Assembly (NCBI GenBank): GCA_028683685.1
Contig: JAQUHH010000037.1
Span: forward strand, 1-12,632
Direction of reading: 5' to 3'
From: Bacteroidales bacterium
GTDB taxonomy: Bacteria > Bacteroidota > Bacteroidia > Bacteroidales > WCHB1-69
DNA length: 12,632 bases
Positions within the stretch are counted from its first letter, which is position 1, and every line of letters starts with the position of its first letter. Below, piece after piece: positions 1-6,407 of this stretch. The notes beneath the pieces were generated by a model, which was given only the letters and a program-made list of their open reading frames with translations, had not been told where the DNA came from and did not search any database. The translations under genes were made by a program, and so were the position numbers.

Positions 1-343
1 TGATGGCTCTAACAATTTCCTTCGCAGTTTGTCTGGACTCTGCAACTTCAACAGGGTTATCGTTTGAAGTGTTGATAAAATATAAATCATCCGTAGTGTC
101 GATGAGTGTATTTGATTTTATCTTTCTGCGATAATTATTGATAAACGTATTTTTCATAATCGTAAAGGTCCAGGCCTTTAGATTTGTATCATCTTCGTAT
201 TTTTCTTGATTGGTAATTGCCTTTAATAAAGTATCTTGTACTAAATCTTTAGCGTCATCTTCATTATTTGTAAGTGAATATGCAAACTGTTGAAGGTGGT
301 TCTCAATATTAAGAAGTTGGGTGTTAAATTCTATAGTTGTCAT
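1..343 (-). CDS. ECF-family RNA polymerase sigma factor, C-terminus cut by window edge
   Basis: The minus-strand frame opens with ATG at 343 and runs off the left edge after 114 codons. It starts MTTIEFNTQLLNIENHL and contains a complete sigma-70 region 2: DDAKDLVQDT at residues 29-38 (core-polymerase contact) and LKAWTFTIMKNTFINNYRR at 55-73 (region 2.3/2.4, -10 recognition). Region 4 should begin near the cut, after AESRQTAKEIVRAI. The region 2 pattern is the common Bacteroidota ECF type; family knowledge says it redirects RNA polymerase to a small regulon. No anti-sigma gene can be judged because the downstream side lies outside the window. It sits after dprA on the same strand but has its own promoter (438-469), so it is probably a separate unit. 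The family call is firm; the regulon is unknown. Confidence 0.9.
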   Translation of the reverse strand, partial: MTTIEFNTQLLNIENHLQQFAYSLTNNEDDAKDLVQDTLLKAITNQEKYEDDTNLKAWTFTIMKNTFINNYRRKIKSNTLIDTTDDLYFINTSNDNPVEVAESRQTAKEIVRAI

Positions 344-437
344 GGCGATTAAATTTAATTGTAAATATAGTGAATTTTTGTATTAATGTCAAGATAAAAA
401 AAGTTAATTTGATTTATTTGATTTGTTTTTCATACAG

Positions 438-469
438 CAAAGTTAAGCCAGAAATGAGCTCAAGTCAAA
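438..469 (-). promoter_or_regulatory. Bacteroidota-type promoter for the leftmost ECF sigma gene
   Basis: On the minus strand TTTG (469-466) is followed after 20 bases by TAACTTTG (445-438). Both boxes match the phylum consensus (-33 TTTG, -7 TAnnTTTG) exactly and the spacing is close to the usual 19-20. Transcription would start near 430, giving a leader of about 88 bases before the ATG at 343. No Shine-Dalgarno is visible, as is usual in this phylum. Confidence 0.6.
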
Positions 470-516
470 TTGTTAATTTAAATGCTATCATAGGTTTTAT
501 CTATTCTACTAATTAA

Positions 517-535
517 ATTTTAAATGATTTAAAAT
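517..535. repeat. AT-rich palindrome downstream of dprA
   Basis: ATTTTAAAT, one G, then ATTTAAAAT form 9-base arms around a single central base, 21 bases past the dprA stop. There is no GC stem and the loop is too small for a classical terminator, so it may be a weak termination or protein-binding site, or simply chance in AT-rich DNA. Confidence 0.3.
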
Positions 536-555
536 CAAGTTTTTATAATTTTAGT

Positions 556-1641
556 TTAACTTATGCTATATCGTTTTCCGGGCATGCATTGAATAAGATT
601 TTTCAATTCAAGCGACAACAGAAGAGTGGCAGCATGAGTCGGAGAAAGTTCGTTTTTATAAATTATAGTGTCAATGTCAACCACTTCATTTTTTTGGATA
701 AAAATCATGAGTTTTGATTCTTCTTCGCTCAAATCAACAAATAATTTCAACTGTTTATTTCTGTTCTTTTGGGGTTTCCAATTCATGGATGTCAAAATAT
801 CATCGGCCGATTGTACCAGCATTGCTTTGTTTGCACTGATTAGATTGTTGCAGCCTTCGGAATAGGCATCTCCAATTTTTCCGGGTACGGCAAAAACTTC
901 TCTGCCATACGAATTTGCAATTTCGGCGGTGATTAGAGCTCCTCCTTTTCGAGCGGCTTCTATTACCAAAACGGCATCGGAAAGCCCGGCAATAATCCGA
1001 TTGCGCTTGGGAAAGTTTTCCCTGTCGGGAATGGTTTTAGAACGAAATTCGGTAATGATAGCTCCGTTGTGCAACATATTTGCAGCCAATTTTGTATTTA
1101 GCCGAGGATATAAAATATCATGTCCATGAGCAACAACTCCAATGGTGGGCACATTATTGTCAAGGGCTACTGTGTGGGCTTGTGTATCGATTCCATGGGC
1201 CAATCCGCTTACAATCATAAGGTCTACCGATAATGACATTTCTTCTATAATCCGCCGACAAATGTTTTTTCCATATTCCGTCGCCATTCGAGTCCCTACA
1301 ACCGAGAGGATTTTGGGATGATCAAAATTGATATTCCCTTTATAATATAGTAAAACGGGTGCATCATCACAAAAACGAAGACGATATGGATAATTTTCAT
1401 CCGCATAAAACAAAGTTTTAATCTCGTTTTTTTCTATAAACTTCAATTCTTCTTCTGCCATTCTCATCACATCCGACTTTGTGATAGATTGAATTGCTGC
1501 TCTGCTAAATCCAGCAGCTATCAAATCTTTAGGCTTAGCCAAAAAAATATCAGAAACATCTGGATATATGCTTAATAATTTTCGAGCCGTTTTATCCCCT
1601 ATTTTGGGTATTAATGTTAATGCAATTTTGTGTAAAAGCAT
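556..1641 (-). CDS. dprA: DNA-processing protein DprA (DNA uptake/recombination mediator)
   Basis: This 361-residue protein has the full DprA layout. A helix-hairpin-helix-like N-terminus (residues 5-55, IPKIGDKTARKLL) is followed by the Rossmann-like core: VGTRMATEYG at 115-124, SGLAHGIDTQAH at 145-156, HGHDILYP at 172-179, FPKRNRIIAGLS at 210-221, and GGALITAEIA-type ssDNA-binding residues around 233-242. The C-terminus (about 300-361) is a winged-helix-like tail. In studied bacteria DprA binds incoming single-stranded DNA and loads RecA during natural transformation; many non-competent species also keep it. Length is normal for the family. The ATG at 1641 is the natural start because the HhH begins at once. 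Upstream lies a 375-bp spacer, then ssb on the same strand. No convincing promoter was found for it. Confidence 0.96.
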   Translation of the reverse strand: MLLHKIALTLIPKIGDKTARKLLSIYPDVSDIFLAKPKDLIAAGFSRAAIQSITKSDVMRMAEEELKFIEKNEIKTLFYADENYPYRLRFCDDAPVLLYYKGNINFDHPKILSVVGTRMATEYGKNICRRIIEEMSLSVDLMIVSGLAHGIDTQAHTVALDNNVPTIGVVAHGHDILYPRLNTKLAANMLHNGAIITEFRSKTIPDRENFPKRNRIIAGLSDAVLVIEAARKGGALITAEIANSYGREVFAVPGKIGDAYSEGCNNLISANKAMLVQSADDILTSMNWKPQKNRNKQLKLFVDLSEEESKLMIFIQKNEVVDIDTIIYKNELSPTHAATLLLSLELKNLIQCMPGKRYSIS

Positions 1642-1977
1642 ATAATAAATTGTATATTTAATAAATATAAAATGAAGTTTCTCTCTACTTTCTACTTTTC
1701 ACTTTCGCTCTCGAAAAATAAAAAATCTATGATGATTGTGACCATTCAAAACTTTTCTCATTTCTTCCATATTTACATTAGAGAGGTTCTAAAAATTAGA
1801 TTCTTTTAGACGAAAAGAATTTCAAAACTGGAGTTTCCCTAAGTAAATGCGATGTACTGAGCCAGACGAAGCAAGGATTTAACAATTTGAATTCAACGGC
1901 AAAAAAGCTATTTTTAGAAGTTCCAATTAAAAAAACTGAAAACAGTAATCCAATAAGCTTTATTTTAAATAGTCGAT
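1642..1977. other. Intergenic spacer between ssb terminator and dprA, no gene seen
   Basis: About 335 bases with no credible coding frame; the only open frame here reads straight through the ssb terminator hairpin. It holds a pyrimidine-rich tract (about 1679-1715, runs of CTCT and CTTTC), a small inverted repeat at 1800-1820 (ATTCTTTT, five-base loop, AAAAGAAT), and near 1855-1872 the string GTACTGAGCCAGACGAAGC, which resembles half of a REP-like palindrome frequent in Bacteroidota intergenic DNA. The dprA promoter presumably lies here but was not recognised. Confidence 0.5.
1800..1820. repeat. Small perfect inverted repeat in the dprA upstream spacer
   Basis: Eight-base arms ATTCTTTT (1800-1807) and AAAAGAAT (1813-1820) flank the loop AGACG. 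On the minus strand it is followed by CTAATTTTTAG, so it could act as a weak terminator in that direction, but no transcribed gene lies immediately upstream of it. Confidence 0.35.
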
Positions 1978-2010
1978 AAAAAGGGGAAGCCTCCAATGGA
2001 GGCCTCCCTT
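1978..2010 (-). terminator. Rho-independent terminator of ssb
   Basis: The stem GCCTCC/GGAGGC (1989-1994 with 1998-2003, loop AAT) continues past one A-C mismatch (1988/2004) through AGGGGA/TCCCTT (1982-1987 with 2005-2010, one G-T wobble). On the minus strand it is followed by TTTTT (1982-1978). It begins 7 bases after the ssb stop codon. This strong GC-rich hairpin separates ssb from dprA transcription. Confidence 0.85.
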
Positions 2011-2016
2011 CATAAA

Positions 2017-2388
2017 TCAAACCTTTTCAAGAATTTTCTTATCTTCATTTTTTATTTCATCGAAAACAGAAGTCACTTCATTCGCCTGAATGTTGAATGT
2101 CATTCTTTTCACCCCTTCTTTATCGGTATACTCATTGGTGACGATTTTTCCAATTACGTGGAGTCGGGCTCCTTTTTTCACAAGCGGAAGTGCTTTGCGG
2201 GCATCATCTCCCCATAATACTATATTGTGCCAAGTTGTGGTGTTTACCAGTTCTCCATTTGCTCGCTGATAACTTTCGCTGGTTGCTAAACCGAATTTTA
2301 AAAGGGCATTGCCTTTGTTTAATTCTACTAATTCGCCGTCTCTTCCGGCGTTTCCTTTTAATTCTACTCTGTTTAATGACGTGCTCAT
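2017..2388 (-). CDS. ssb: Short single-stranded DNA-binding protein (SSB), no acidic tail
   Basis: The 123-residue protein is essentially one OB-fold (residues 4-108). It has the N-terminal strand LNRVELKGNAGRD (5-17), the core TTWHNIVLWG (51-60), the KKGARLHVIGKI strand (71-82), and the last strand RMTFNIQANEV (95-105). It coats single-stranded DNA in replication, repair or uptake. The C-terminus stops with NEDKKILEKV instead of the long linker and acidic DDxPF-type tip that housekeeping SSBs use to recruit partner proteins. It may therefore be a secondary SSB, or this lineage may have a short form. It lies upstream of dprA on the same strand but is separated from it by a strong terminator. 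The ATG at 2388 starts directly on the OB-fold, which supports that start. Confidence 0.93.
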   Translation of the reverse strand: MSTSLNRVELKGNAGRDGELVELNKGNALLKFGLATSESYQRANGELVNTTTWHNIVLWGDDARKALPLVKKGARLHVIGKIVTNEYTDKEGVKRMTFNIQANEVTSVFDEIKNEDKKILEKV

Positions 2389-2446
2389 AATAATTTGTTT
2401 TTCGTTAATAATTCATTTTTAAACAGTAATCGGTAAAACGATGATG

Positions 2447-2473
2447 CAAAGAAACACTCAGATTGATTCCCAA
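2447..2473 (-). promoter_or_regulatory. Possible ssb promoter
   Basis: On the minus strand TTTCTTTGCATC (from 2454) is one base from the Bacteroidota -7 pattern TAnnTTTG, and a TTG (2473-2471) lies 16 bases upstream, shorter than the usual 19-20. The start site would fall about 50 bases before the ssb ATG. This is a weak call. Confidence 0.3.
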
Positions 2474-2547
2474 TTCGGTTAATAATCAATTACTTTCGTT
2501 AGTAATCATTTGTAAGCGTTTGTTGTCGATAAATTCTAGGATGAAAA

Positions 2548-2579
2548 TTTTCGTAAATAGTTTGTTTTTAGTACTTTTA
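2548..2579 (+). promoter_or_regulatory. Likely promoter of the TlpA-like thioredoxin gene
   Basis: TACTTTTA (2572-2579) differs from TAnnTTTG in the last base only. TTTTC (2548-2552) sits 19 bases upstream where TTTG or TTG is expected. The predicted start near 2586 gives a leader of about 20 bases before the ATG at 2606. Confidence 0.4.
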
Positions 2580-2605
2580 CGCCACTAACCAAAGATTGAT
2601 TATAT

Positions 2606-4018
2606 ATGAGAAAAATATCCTTTTTATTTATACTTATTTTTCTGCCTTTATCAGTGTTTCTTCAAACCTTGAATGTAAGTGGTTCTATTAAAAATTTCGA
2701 AAAACAATATTTTCAAATTTACAAAGTTGAATTGGATACTTTGATTCTTGTAGATTCAATGATGACCGATGCAAAAGGTAATTTCCAAGTGAAAATCTCG
2801 GATTCAAAATTTGTCGATAGAGGAATGTATCAATTTAATGTAATAGATCAGTCCTTCTTTGTTTTGAATGACTTCAAACCCATTGTCTTAGAAACCCGTT
2901 ATGAATTTGATTATTTCAATAATAAAGTGAAGGACAATTTAGTCATTAAAACTTCGGATGAGAATATTCATTTTCAGACTTTTCAGAGACAGCAAATGCT
3001 GGTGAATGTAGCCCGTGAATTATTGCTTCAACTTTTGCATATTTATCCCAACGGCGATCCGTTTTACGAACAAATTTTGAAACAATATTATGATAGATAT
3101 GAAAATTACGATTTGTTTATCAAAAAACATTCGAATAAACAAAAAACAGACAATCTGTTTTTAAAAATCGCCAAAGCTTACTATATAGATCAAACCCCTG
3201 ATTGGAAGTTGACTGCAGAGAAAAGGCAACTGCAAGCCCGAGCTGTTTTTTTCGATTATTTTAATCCTGCCGATGATTTCTTTTATCATACCAATGTTAT
3301 TCCCGATAAATTGGAAGAGTGGCTAACATTGCATATTCCCCTTCGAGAAAATCAGAAAATTGATGAAAACTTAATGGCGCATGCCGCGATTCAGTTTATT
3401 TTAAAAACACATGATAATCCAAGGATTTATCAATTTGTTTTAAAGAAAGCATTAACAAGATTTGTGGGGGCACATCTGTACACCTCTTTTTTGAAAGTGT
3501 ACGATGCATTTATGATTGTCGACCATGATGATTGCGACCAAACCACTGATGATTTACTGTGGGCACGAAATTTAGCGTCCGATTTAAGAAATATTCAAAT
3601 TGGAAAAGTAGCCCCCGATTTTGTATTGAAAGACAATTTGAAAATGCACGATTTGAAAAGTGATTATACGGTTTTAATGTTTTGGGCAACTTGGTGTTCG
3701 CATTGCGTAAGCAGCATGCCCGAAATACAAAAAACCATGGATGATTTTAAGCTAAAAAACAAGACTAAAGCCAGTTTAAATGTGGTTGCCGTCTCTTTGG
3801 ATAGAGATGAAGAAGCGTGGAAATCATACATCAAATTCCAAGGTTTAGAATCTTGGATTCATGTTTCCGACCTAAAAGGTTGGAATAATGAAGTGGGTAA
3901 ATTATACAATATATATTCTACTCCCACTTTTATTGTTCTTGGGAAAAACAAAGAGATATTGGGAGTTTTGGAAGAGAGTGAAGATTTGGACAGATTTTTA
4001 AATTCTTTGAATAAATAA
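2606..4018 (+). CDS. Exported TlpA/AhpC-TSA-type thioredoxin-fold protein
   Basis: This 470-residue protein starts with a signal peptide (KISFLFILIFLPLSVFLQ, residues 3-20). No lipobox cysteine is present, so it is probably periplasmic rather than a lipoprotein. Residues about 22-110 (VSGSIKNFEKQYFQIYKV onward) resemble the beta-rich N-terminal domain (DUF4369-like) of Bacteroidota TlpA-like proteins, and 120-325 is helical. The thioredoxin domain covers about 332-470: APDFVLKD (336-343), VLMFWATWCSHC (356-367) with the redox pair Cys364/Cys367, the conserved cis-proline at 440 in STPTF, and LGKNKEILG after it. Family knowledge gives thiol-disulfide exchange in the envelope; the partner is unknown. 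It appears monocistronic, with its own promoter and a weak downstream hairpin. Confidence 0.88.
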   Translation: MRKISFLFILIFLPLSVFLQTLNVSGSIKNFEKQYFQIYKVELDTLILVDSMMTDAKGNFQVKISDSKFVDRGMYQFNVIDQSFFVLNDFKPIVLETRYEFDYFNNKVKDNLVIKTSDENIHFQTFQRQQMLVNVARELLLQLLHIYPNGDPFYEQILKQYYDRYENYDLFIKKHSNKQKTDNLFLKIAKAYYIDQTPDWKLTAEKRQLQARAVFFDYFNPADDFFYHTNVIPDKLEEWLTLHIPLRENQKIDENLMAHAAIQFILKTHDNPRIYQFVLKKALTRFVGAHLYTSFLKVYDAFMIVDHDDCDQTTDDLLWARNLASDLRNIQIGKVAPDFVLKDNLKMHDLKSDYTVLMFWATWCSHCVSSMPEIQKTMDDFKLKNKTKASLNVVAVSLDRDEEAWKSYIKFQGLESWIHVSDLKGWNNEVGKLYNIYSTPTFIVLGKNKEILGVLEESEDLDRFLNSLNK

Positions 4019-4029
4019 ATTTCTGAATT

Positions 4030-4048
4030 AAACCTTGACGGTTTTTTT
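4030..4048 (+). terminator. Weak terminator after the thioredoxin gene
   Basis: AAACC (4030-4034), loop TTGAC, GGTTT (4040-4044), followed by a run of T to 4048. The five-base stem is weak. The loop contains the -33 TTG of the next promoter, so the two elements overlap. Confidence 0.45.
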
Positions 4049-4064
4049 CTGTTTATTATCTTTG
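4035..4064 (+). promoter_or_regulatory. Bacteroidota-type promoter for the second ECF sigma gene
   Basis: TTG (4035-4037), 19-base spacer, TATCTTTG (4057-4064). The -7 box matches TAnnTTTG exactly and the spacing is the expected one. Transcription would start near 4071, about 40 bases before the ATG at 4111. Confidence 0.65.
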
Positions 4065-4110
4065 ACTTTGTTTCTTTTGGCGACGCTGCCAAAACGATAA
4101 ATCGAACTTT

Positions 4111-4659
4111 ATGGATGCTGCTAATTTATTGATTGCCAAAGCTGCCGAAGGAAACAGCATGGCTTGCAGTGCCATCTATTATCAACATAAAGATAAGATT
4201 TTCAACACTATACTCTATTTGGTTCACAATATTGAAGATGCCGAAGATGTGTTGCAGGAGACTTTTGCAGAAGTTTTTAAATCATTATCCAATTTTCAGG
4301 GAAAATCTTCCTTGCAAACATGGATTTATCGAATTGCAGTAAACAAGACCATCGAATTTATTCGAAAGAAAAAAGCAAAAAAAAGATGGGGTTTATTGTC
4401 CTTTTCAGACGTTGAAATTGAGGACGATATTTCCATGCACCCCGGCACACGACTCGATAAGCGTGAAGAAGCTGCCCAACTTTATAAAGCCATAAATAAA
4501 CTCAAAGAAAATCAACGGATTGCTTTTACTTTTTTTTTTATCGAAGATTTTTCACAAAAAGAGATTGCCGAAATAATGGATATTAGCCTATCCAATGTTG
4601 AAAGTTTGGTGCATAGAGCCAAGCAGTTTTTAAAAAAAGAACTTGCCAAATTTGAGTGA
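4111..4659 (+). CDS. ECF-family RNA polymerase sigma factor
   Basis: This 182-residue protein is complete. Region 2 spans about 20-92, with IEDAEDVLQETF (41-52) and LQTWIYRIAVNKTIEFIRKKK (68-88). Region 4 spans about 120-178, with LKENQRIAFT (131-140) and the helix-turn-helix FSQKEIAEIMDISLSNVESL (147-166) followed by VHRAKQFLKKEL. It steers RNA polymerase to promoters of an unknown regulon. ECF sigma genes are often followed by a membrane anti-sigma factor. None follows here; the next 300 bases are non-coding and the following operon has no anti-sigma-like protein. The ATG at 4111 is supported by the promoter 47 bases upstream. Length and motifs are normal. Whether it controls the neighbouring 4962-11224 operon is open. 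Confidence 0.93.
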   Translation: MDAANLLIAKAAEGNSMACSAIYYQHKDKIFNTILYLVHNIEDAEDVLQETFAEVFKSLSNFQGKSSLQTWIYRIAVNKTIEFIRKKKAKKRWGLLSFSDVEIEDDISMHPGTRLDKREEAAQLYKAINKLKENQRIAFTFFFIEDFSQKEIAEIMDISLSNVESLVHRAKQFLKKELAKFE

Positions 4660-4711
4660 TTACTTGGAGCTTTTTATTTCATTTAAATCAAATTTATTTC
4701 AACTTAAAAAA

Positions 4712-4912
4712 CACTTCGATTGAAAATCACCATTGTCCGATAAATTTTCAATATTTTTTCACCCCCCTGCCCCAAAGGAGAAAATATTGAAAATCACGAA
4801 TGAATGTCAATGCAAAAAGTAAGTTTTTTTTCCTGGCGATTGTAATTATCTAATAGTCATTGTGTTACATTGGTTGATGGTTTTTTGTCGAACAACTTCG
4901 GTTGAAAATGAT
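4712..4912 (+). repeat. Imperfect direct repeats sharing CTTCGxTTGAAAATxA
   Basis: CACTTCGATTGAAAATCAC (4712-4730) recurs as AACTTCGGTTGAAAATGAT (4894-4912), 15 of 19 positions matching, and as a shorter copy ATTGAAAATCAC (4786-4797) within the hairpin arm. The spacing is 66 and about 115 bases. Possible binding sites for a regulator of the downstream operon. Confidence 0.45.
4744..4794. repeat. 14-base perfect inverted repeat, extendable to 17 (hairpin)
   Basis: ATTTTCAATATTTT (4744-4757) is perfectly complementary to AAAATATTGAAAAT (4781-4794). A G-T wobble and two more pairs (4758-4760 with 4778-4780) extend it to 17. The loop holds a C-rich tract (CCCCCCTGCCCC). It could be a bidirectional terminator between the sigma gene and the operon, an operator, or the core of a small mobile repeat. 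Confidence 0.65.
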
Positions 4913-4961
4913 TTTTTTTTGCAAGATTTAATTTTTTATTTCGTCTAAGCTATTGTTTTTA

Positions 4962-5333
4962 ATGAACGAATACATGGACGATAAAAAATTAGAACAAATT
5001 ATTTCTGCGGTCAAAAAATCGACTTTGGTTTCGGTTCCCAAAAATATTAGAGGAGTTTTTGACCCGAATTATTCTCAAAATCAAAATATTATGATAAACA
5101 AAAATGTAGCGGTGAGCGACTCTGGTTTTGTCCTGAATGCATCAACCGGCGAATCTTTTTCGGTAAATCCCATCGGAGTCGAAATTATCAATGCTTTAAA
5201 ACAAGGCAAATCCATCGAAGAAATTTCCGCAGAATTGCTCAATTCGTATGATGTGGATTTTAACACATTTGAAAAAGACATGGGCGATTTTATGGATATG
5301 CTCAAGTTTTATCATGTAATTGATACTAAATAA
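4962..5333 (+). CDS. PqqD-like protein (RiPP recognition element type)
   Basis: This 123-residue protein begins at the ATG at 4962; a TTG nine bases earlier is also open, but nothing favours it. Residues about 47-121 match the PqqD fold. NKNVAVSDSGFVLNASTGE (47-64 region) gives the beta-strands, FSVNPIGVEIINALKQGKS (66-84) the conserved N-x-x-G helix and G-K-S turn, and IEEISAELLNSYDV (85-98) with the final helix FEKDMGDFMDMLKFYHVI the winged-helix end. PqqD-like domains bind leader peptides and present them to modifying enzymes, although stand-alone copies with unknown partners are common. The first 45 residues are a charged extension not typical of minimal PqqD. It is the first gene of the operon and ends eight bases before the ATP-grasp gene, so the two are probably partners. 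No precursor peptide gene is visible nearby. Confidence 0.82.
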   Translation: MNEYMDDKKLEQIISAVKKSTLVSVPKNIRGVFDPNYSQNQNIMINKNVAVSDSGFVLNASTGESFSVNPIGVEIINALKQGKSIEEISAELLNSYDVDFNTFEKDMGDFMDMLKFYHVIDTK

Positions 5334-5341
5334 GTCTTTTT

Positions 5342-6385
5342 ATGAAACGAAAAATCACTATCGGCGTCACTGGCTTAAATGCTATTGACAGCCCCGGACC
5401 AGGTGTTTCGGTGATCCGTGGATTGCTCGAATCGACAAAATACGAATGCCGTATTATCGGACTTTCCTACGAATCTCTGGAACCAGGAATTTATATGCAC
5501 GATTTAGTGGATAAATCCTATTCCATTCCCTATCCATCAGCGGGAACTCGAATTTTGATGGAACGTTTAGCTTACATTCAGGAAAAAGAACAAATGGATG
5601 TCATAATTCCGAATTTTGATGCCGAGCTTTTTCTATTTATGAAGTTGGAAGCAGAACTGAAAGAGATGGGGATCTCAATGTTTTTACCAACGCAGAAGCA
5701 ATTTGAAGAGAGACAAAAACACAATTTGCCAGAGTTTGGAAAAAAATATGACATCTTGGTTCCCTTCAGCAAAACGATATATTCTACGGCCGAACTCTAT
5801 GGTCTTGGAGACGAATTTGACTATCCTATTGTCGTAAAAGGCAAGTATTATGAAGCCAGTGTGGCTCAAAGTGCCGATCAAGCCGTGAATTATTTTCATA
5901 AAATTAGTTCAAAATGGGGACTTCCCATTATCATCCAGCAATTTGTAGATGGAAGTGAATATAATATTACGGGTTTGGGCGATGGAAAAGGAAATATGTT
6001 GGCTGCCGTTCCCATGCGAAAGCAATATATAACCGACAAAGGAAAAGCCTGGGGCGGAATTAGTATTGATGATGAAGAGATGATAGAATTAACGCGTCAT
6101 TTTTTGGAACAAACAAAATGGAAAGGCGGATTTGAACTCGAATTGATGAAAAGCAAAGAAGGAAAGTTTTATTTGCTCGAAATCAATCCTCGTATTCCGG
6201 CTTGGATATATTTGGCCGTGGGATGTGGTCAAAACATTCCCGAAGCATTGGTAGCATTAGCTTTGGACGAGAAAGTTGAGCCTTATCAAACCTATGATGT
6301 CGGGAAAATGTTTATCCGTTATTCTTGGGATATGATTGTAGATGTGGAAGAATATCAGAAAATTTCAACTTTAGGAGAATTATAA
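5342..6385 (+). CDS. ATP-grasp ligase (carboxylate-amine/thiol ligase type)
   Basis: This 347-residue enzyme has an N-terminal pre-ATP-grasp Rossmann-like domain (ITIGVTGLNAIDSPGPGVSV, residues 5-24) and an ATP-grasp domain from about 120. IVVKGKYYEASVAQS (163-177) carries the nucleotide-binding lysines, and IIIQQFVDGSEYNITGLG (196-213) is the hinge and second lobe. FELELMKS (264-271) with LLEINPRIPAW (278-288) holds the Mg-ATP ligands Glu280 and Asn282. The pattern resembles half of a carbamoyl-phosphate synthase large chain. The family activates a carboxylate as acyl-phosphate and joins it to an amine or other nucleophile; the substrate here is unknown. It lies between the PqqD-like and decarboxylase genes with gaps of 8 and 22 bases, so they are surely co-transcribed. 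No catalytic residue appears lost. Confidence 0.9.
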   Translation: MKRKITIGVTGLNAIDSPGPGVSVIRGLLESTKYECRIIGLSYESLEPGIYMHDLVDKSYSIPYPSAGTRILMERLAYIQEKEQMDVIIPNFDAELFLFMKLEAELKEMGISMFLPTQKQFEERQKHNLPEFGKKYDILVPFSKTIYSTAELYGLGDEFDYPIVVKGKYYEASVAQSADQAVNYFHKISSKWGLPIIIQQFVDGSEYNITGLGDGKGNMLAAVPMRKQYITDKGKAWGGISIDDEEMIELTRHFLEQTKWKGGFELELMKSKEGKFYLLEINPRIPAWIYLAVGCGQNIPEALVALALDEKVEPYQTYDVGKMFIRYSWDMIVDVEEYQKISTLGEL

Positions 6386-6407
6386 ATTGTTTAAAAAATA
6401 TAGCGAT

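Larger units (their letters stand above)
4660..4961. other. Structured non-coding spacer upstream of the PqqD/ATP-grasp operon
   Basis: No coding frame is credible in these 300 bases. The spacer contains a long inverted repeat (4744-4794), TTGAAAAT motifs at about 4720, 4788 and 4902 plus an inverted copy at about 4745, a stretch of seven T at 4824-4831 and a ten-T run ending at 4920. The operon promoter must lie here or farther upstream, but no good TTTG/TAnnTTTG pair with correct spacing was found. Confidence 0.6.

Noticed and set aside
1796..2020. Minus-strand open frame of 74 codons between ssb and dprA
   Set aside because: It begins inside the ssb stop region and is translated straight through the ssb terminator hairpin; composition is not protein-like.
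4712..4912. CRISPR-like array from the TTGAAAAT repeats
   Set aside because: Only three short imperfect copies with irregular spacing, and no cas genes nearby.
4953..4961. TTG start nine bases upstream for the PqqD-like protein
   Set aside because: The ATG at 4962 is in frame, and the extra three residues have no support; no Shine-Dalgarno favours the TTG.
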